DNA from: Liolophura sinensis
Lineage: Eukaryota; Mollusca; Polyplacophora; Chitonida; Chitonidae
Direction: 5' to 3'
Assembly (NCBI RefSeq): GCF_032854445.1
Contig: NC_088300.1
Location: 78,593,084 to 78,657,083, forward strand
DNA: 64,000 nucleotides
Shown piece by piece: positions 60,735-64,000 of this stretch (positions are counted from its first letter, which is position 1; each line of letters begins with the position of its first letter). The position numbers were made by a program, and so were the translations under genes. Below the pieces are notes generated by a model that had not been told where the DNA came from, searched no databases, and saw only the letters and a program-made list of their open reading frames with translations.

Positions 60735-61610
60735 AGCTTTCGGCATATGACTGTGACACCCAGCAACTTAGTAAATGTGGTGAGACATATGACGGTGACA
60801 CCCAACAACTTAGTAAATGTGGTGAGACATGTGACGGTGACACCCAACCAATTAGTAAATGTGGTGAGACATGTGACGGTGACACCCAACCAATTAGTAA
60901 ATGTGGTCAGACATGTGACTGTGACACCCAACAACTTAGTAAATGTGGTGAGACATGTGACGGTGACGCCCAACCAATTAGTAAATGTGGTGAGACCTAT
61001 GACGGTGTCATCCAACAACTTAGTAAGTGTGGTCAGACATGTCACACCCAACAACTTAGTAAATGTGGTCAGACATGTGACTGTGACACCCAACAACTTA
61101 GTAAATGTGGTGAGACATATGACGGTGTCATCCAACAATTTAGTAAATGTGGTGAGGCATGTGCCTATGACACCCAACAACTTAGTAAATGTGGTGAGAC
61201 GTATGACGGTGTCATCCAACAACTTAGTAAATGTGGTGTGACGTGACTGTGACACCCAACAACTTAGTAAATGTGGTGAGACATATGACGGTGTCATCCA
61301 ACAATTTAGTAAATGTGGTGAGGCATGTGCCTATGACACCCAACAACTTAGTAAATGTGGTGAGACGTATGACGGTGTCATCCAACAACTTAGTAAATGT
61401 GGTGTGACGTGACTGTGACACCCAACAACTTAGTAAATGTGGTGAGACATATGACGGTGACACCCAACAACTTAGTGAATGTGGTCAGACATGTGGCGGG
61501 GGGCACCTTACATCTTAGTAAATGTGGTGAAACATGTGACTGTGACACCTAACAACTTAGTAAATGTGGTGAGACATGTTACAGTGACACCTAACACTTA
61601 GTAAATGTGT
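60735..61610 (+). repeat. 42-bp minisatellite, about 21 copies, with a 166-bp higher-order duplication
   Basis: Units contain GTGACACCCAACAACTTAGT followed by aaatgtggtgagacatatgacg. Four units at 61081-61246 are repeated without change at 61247-61412. The unit is a multiple of three, so repeat-only frames of 170-240 codons run through it on both strands. Confidence 0.93.
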
Positions 61611-61944
61611 TTTCAACACCGTTAGCAGTGGCCGAGAAATAAATGTAGTAGTGTTAAATGAAGCGGACGTTTCCTTCTGTATTATCAGGCATTCGGGTGA
61701 TCCAGACCTTAATAAGAGCGGAAGAGGAACAGCTGGCAAAAAATGACCTTTATCATCGAGAAAAACAGTCACTATGTCACCATTTCCATCCGGGCTCTTA
61801 ACTCCTAATACACCGTCCTCAGCACGAGCTCTGATCCAAAAATCTGACAATATTTCTCTGTTAATAGGTTACCCGGAATTAACCACATGGAGATATTTAA
61901 ATTGAATGTACGACGATTGCGCTGGTTTAATATCAGTTAAGTAT

Positions 61945-62358
61945 AATAATACTCTGTGTACACTGAATGATCAATGATACTCTGTGTACACTGAATGATT
62001 AATGATACTCTGTGTACACTGAATGATCAATGATACTCTTTGTACACTGAATGATCAATGATACTCTGTGTACACTGAATTATCAATGATACTCTTTGTA
62101 CACTGAATGATCAATGATACTCTGTGTACACTGAATGATCAATGATACTCTGTGTACACTGAATGATCAATGATACTCTGTGTACACTGAATGATCAATG
62201 ATACTCTGTGTACACTGAATGATCAATGATACTCTGTGTACACTGAATGATCAATGATACTCTGTGTACACTGAATGATCAATGATACTCTGTGTACACT
62301 GAATTATCAATGATACTCTGTGTACACTAAATTATCAATGATACTCTGTGTACACTGA
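61945..62358 (+). repeat. 28-bp minisatellite, about 15 copies
   Basis: Units contain TGATACTCTGTGTACACTGA followed by atgatcaa. Copies are almost identical. The next 300 bases (62359-62674) hold no feature. Confidence 0.93.
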
Positions 62359-62674
62359 ATTAGCAGTGGGGGAACAAAGTAGCTAGTATTCTAGGTACAT
62401 CCTAAACATTGTTTTTGCCAAGATATCTAATATGCAGTAAACCTCATGCACATGCTCTTGCCGAAGGGAAACATTTATGGTTCCTGTGAAATGTGGTCAT
62501 TGTGAACAAAGGCAGTCATGACCGAGTACAATTAAGTGTTTATCAAGCATAAATAGTCAGGAAACGCTGGAAACGCTTCTGCCAGTCAAATGAAAATTGA
62601 CCAAAGATGTATTTTAGTTGCTTGAAAAGTACATTCATGGTGACGTTTGGTTAGTTATTGTTCATCATGCCATA

Positions 62675-62825
62675 TATATATACACACAGATATATACACA
62701 CAGATATATACACACAGATATATACCCACACAAATATATACACACAGATATATATACACAGATATATACACACAGATATATACACACAGATATATACACA
62801 CAGATATATACACACACAAATATCA
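62675..62825. repeat. 14-bp (ATATATACACACAG)n microsatellite
   Basis: About ten copies with small length variants. It abuts the Penelope-like element and may mark its upstream insertion edge. Confidence 0.92.
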
Positions 62826-62839
62826 ATATCAAAATACCC

Positions 62840-64000
62840 AATACCCAAGGTAATTAACTTGACAGCTGTTATTTTAAGTCAACAACAAATTAACATTTTA
62901 AAATTAGGCCTTGATTTTACACCAACTCCTCTGTCTAATCCTGATGACCTTAGTAAAGACATCAGGGAGTTTAGCAGAAAACTTAGAATTTATGAGGTAA
63001 TGTCTAACTCTGATAGCAATAACGCAAGTCCCCAAAGAGACGATTCATTAGTTTTTAATCCATCCGCTTTCAAACCTAGAACTAGGGATGATCAATTAGA
63101 ACTATTTATTGACAATCTACCTCTAGCATCATCGTCAAGGGTCAAAACTAATGTTTCCTGCTCTCAAAAACTTGCAAATAAAAGTCTTTATTGCAACCCA
63201 GATGTCATCATAAAAGAGGCAGACAAGGGTTAAGCCGGGTGTGTAATGGACAGGAGTTACTATAAAGATAAAACTCTAGAAATGCTCTTTGGTTAGGAGA
63301 CTCCTGATAACCGCATTTTTAACAGACCTTCGTAAGTTAGTTCGTAAACACGAACACTTCCTCACGAAAAAGAAGGGATTATTTAACCAAGTTCGACTCC
63401 AAAGTCAGCAATTTTTATGGCTTGCCAAATTCATAAATCAGAGCAAATCAGAAATGCTATTGAAAGTCAAAAATCGGAATATGTTACTCTACCCCATCTC
63501 AGTGATGTAAAATTCAGACCCATCATATTGCTGGTCTGCCTTCATCAACCCAAATATTAAGCCATCTTACTGATGTATTACTTAGACCATTTCTAGATCA
63601 CATTAAACTTAGCTTAGGGATGATTTAGATTTCCTGAATCATTTACCTCAGGAAGTTGACATAAACAGTCCATGTAGTAGTATTCCACACGACCTAGGAC
63701 GAGAAGCCATGCTATATTGGCTTACTGACTTCTCTAGCTCTCTCCATTAACGTTTTAAAGGTGAATTTGTCATTGACTGTATAAAATGTATTTCAAGCAA
63801 TAATTCATTTTGCTTGCATGATGAAATGCAAATTTTAGGTAGTGCCATGGGAACCAAAATGGCCCCAGTATACGCAGCATTGGTGATGGGGTTTCTTGAT
63901 ATTAAATTGTATGAAACTATTTCTTCGAAATACGGAACTGAGTATGATAAAATCATTGAAAAAAAGTGGCAGCGTTATTTAGATGATTGTTTTGTTTTTT
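62840..64000 (+). pseudogene. Penelope-like element reverse transcriptase, decayed, cut by window end
   Basis: The first part is open and reads INILKLGLDFTPTPLSNPDD and FSRKLRIYEV, the conserved N-terminal region of Penelope-like reverse transcriptases. IIKEADKG is followed by a TAA (near 63231) in the same frame as VMDRSYYKD. Later pieces in changing frames are KHEHFLTKK, LLRPFLDHIK, AMGTKMAPVY (near 63843) and RYLDDCFVF (near 63972), the last being the catalytic YLDD region. Several stops and indels make it non-functional. The GIY-YIG endonuclease end, if present, lies beyond 64000. Confidence 0.82.

Noticed and set aside
60575-61463. 170-240-codon frames in the 42-bp array
   Set aside because: Same cause: a stop-free tandem unit of 3n bases, open in several frames.

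Overview
The window is animal nuclear DNA and most likely molluscan. Genes are spread over many short exons with GT-AG introns. Several copies of a tRNA-derived SINE of the kind common in molluscs are present, with a 3' end reading TACGGCGTAAAACACCAATC. There are also a full-length LINE with gag-like ORF1, endonuclease, reverse transcriptase and RNase H, a Penelope-like element and a Tc1/mariner remnant. No prokaryotic operon, CRISPR array, rRNA or confident tRNA gene was seen. The species cannot be read from the sequence.

Layout. 1-3221 (minus): 5' part of an unrecognised Ser/Thr/Gln-rich protein, running off the left edge. 7808-12827 (plus): a complete four-exon secreted PEBP-family gene whose introns hold three tandem arrays. 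16074-33053 (minus): a complete 13-exon chitinase-family gene of 874 codons with two GH18 domains. The first domain keeps the catalytic motif; the second has lost it; a probable GPI-anchor tail follows. Its 7.7-kb first intron contains a LINE (25316-31138) flanked by a perfect 13-bp target-site duplication, and a 30-bp minisatellite with a nested SINE. 33655-34370: two further arrays, then about 5.4 kb with little recognisable. 40945-42260: two arrays. 45991-46824 (minus): C-type-lectin-like exons, probably a broken gene. 47860-48250: Tc1/mariner remnant. 49520-53973 (plus): PAN/apple-like exon and a phase-matched terminal exon, separated by a 57-bp satellite of about 47 copies. 56660-59689 (minus): an intact two-exon receptor with a somatomedin-B module and a secretin/methuselah-like 7TM domain. 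60190-62825: four arrays. 62840-64000 (plus): decayed Penelope-like reverse transcriptase, cut by the window end.

The genes do not form a recognisable pathway. Four are probably secreted or membrane proteins of the cell surface or extracellular space (PEBP, chitinase, PAN protein, receptor); the lectin remnant fits that setting. The most striking property is the density of unrelated minisatellites, around twenty families in 64 kb, several inside introns. One begins exactly at a splice donor and so repeats a donor-like sequence about 26 times. I found no convincing new multi-gene system. The best leads are the dead second GH18 domain, the splice-donor array and the SINE insertions inside arrays.
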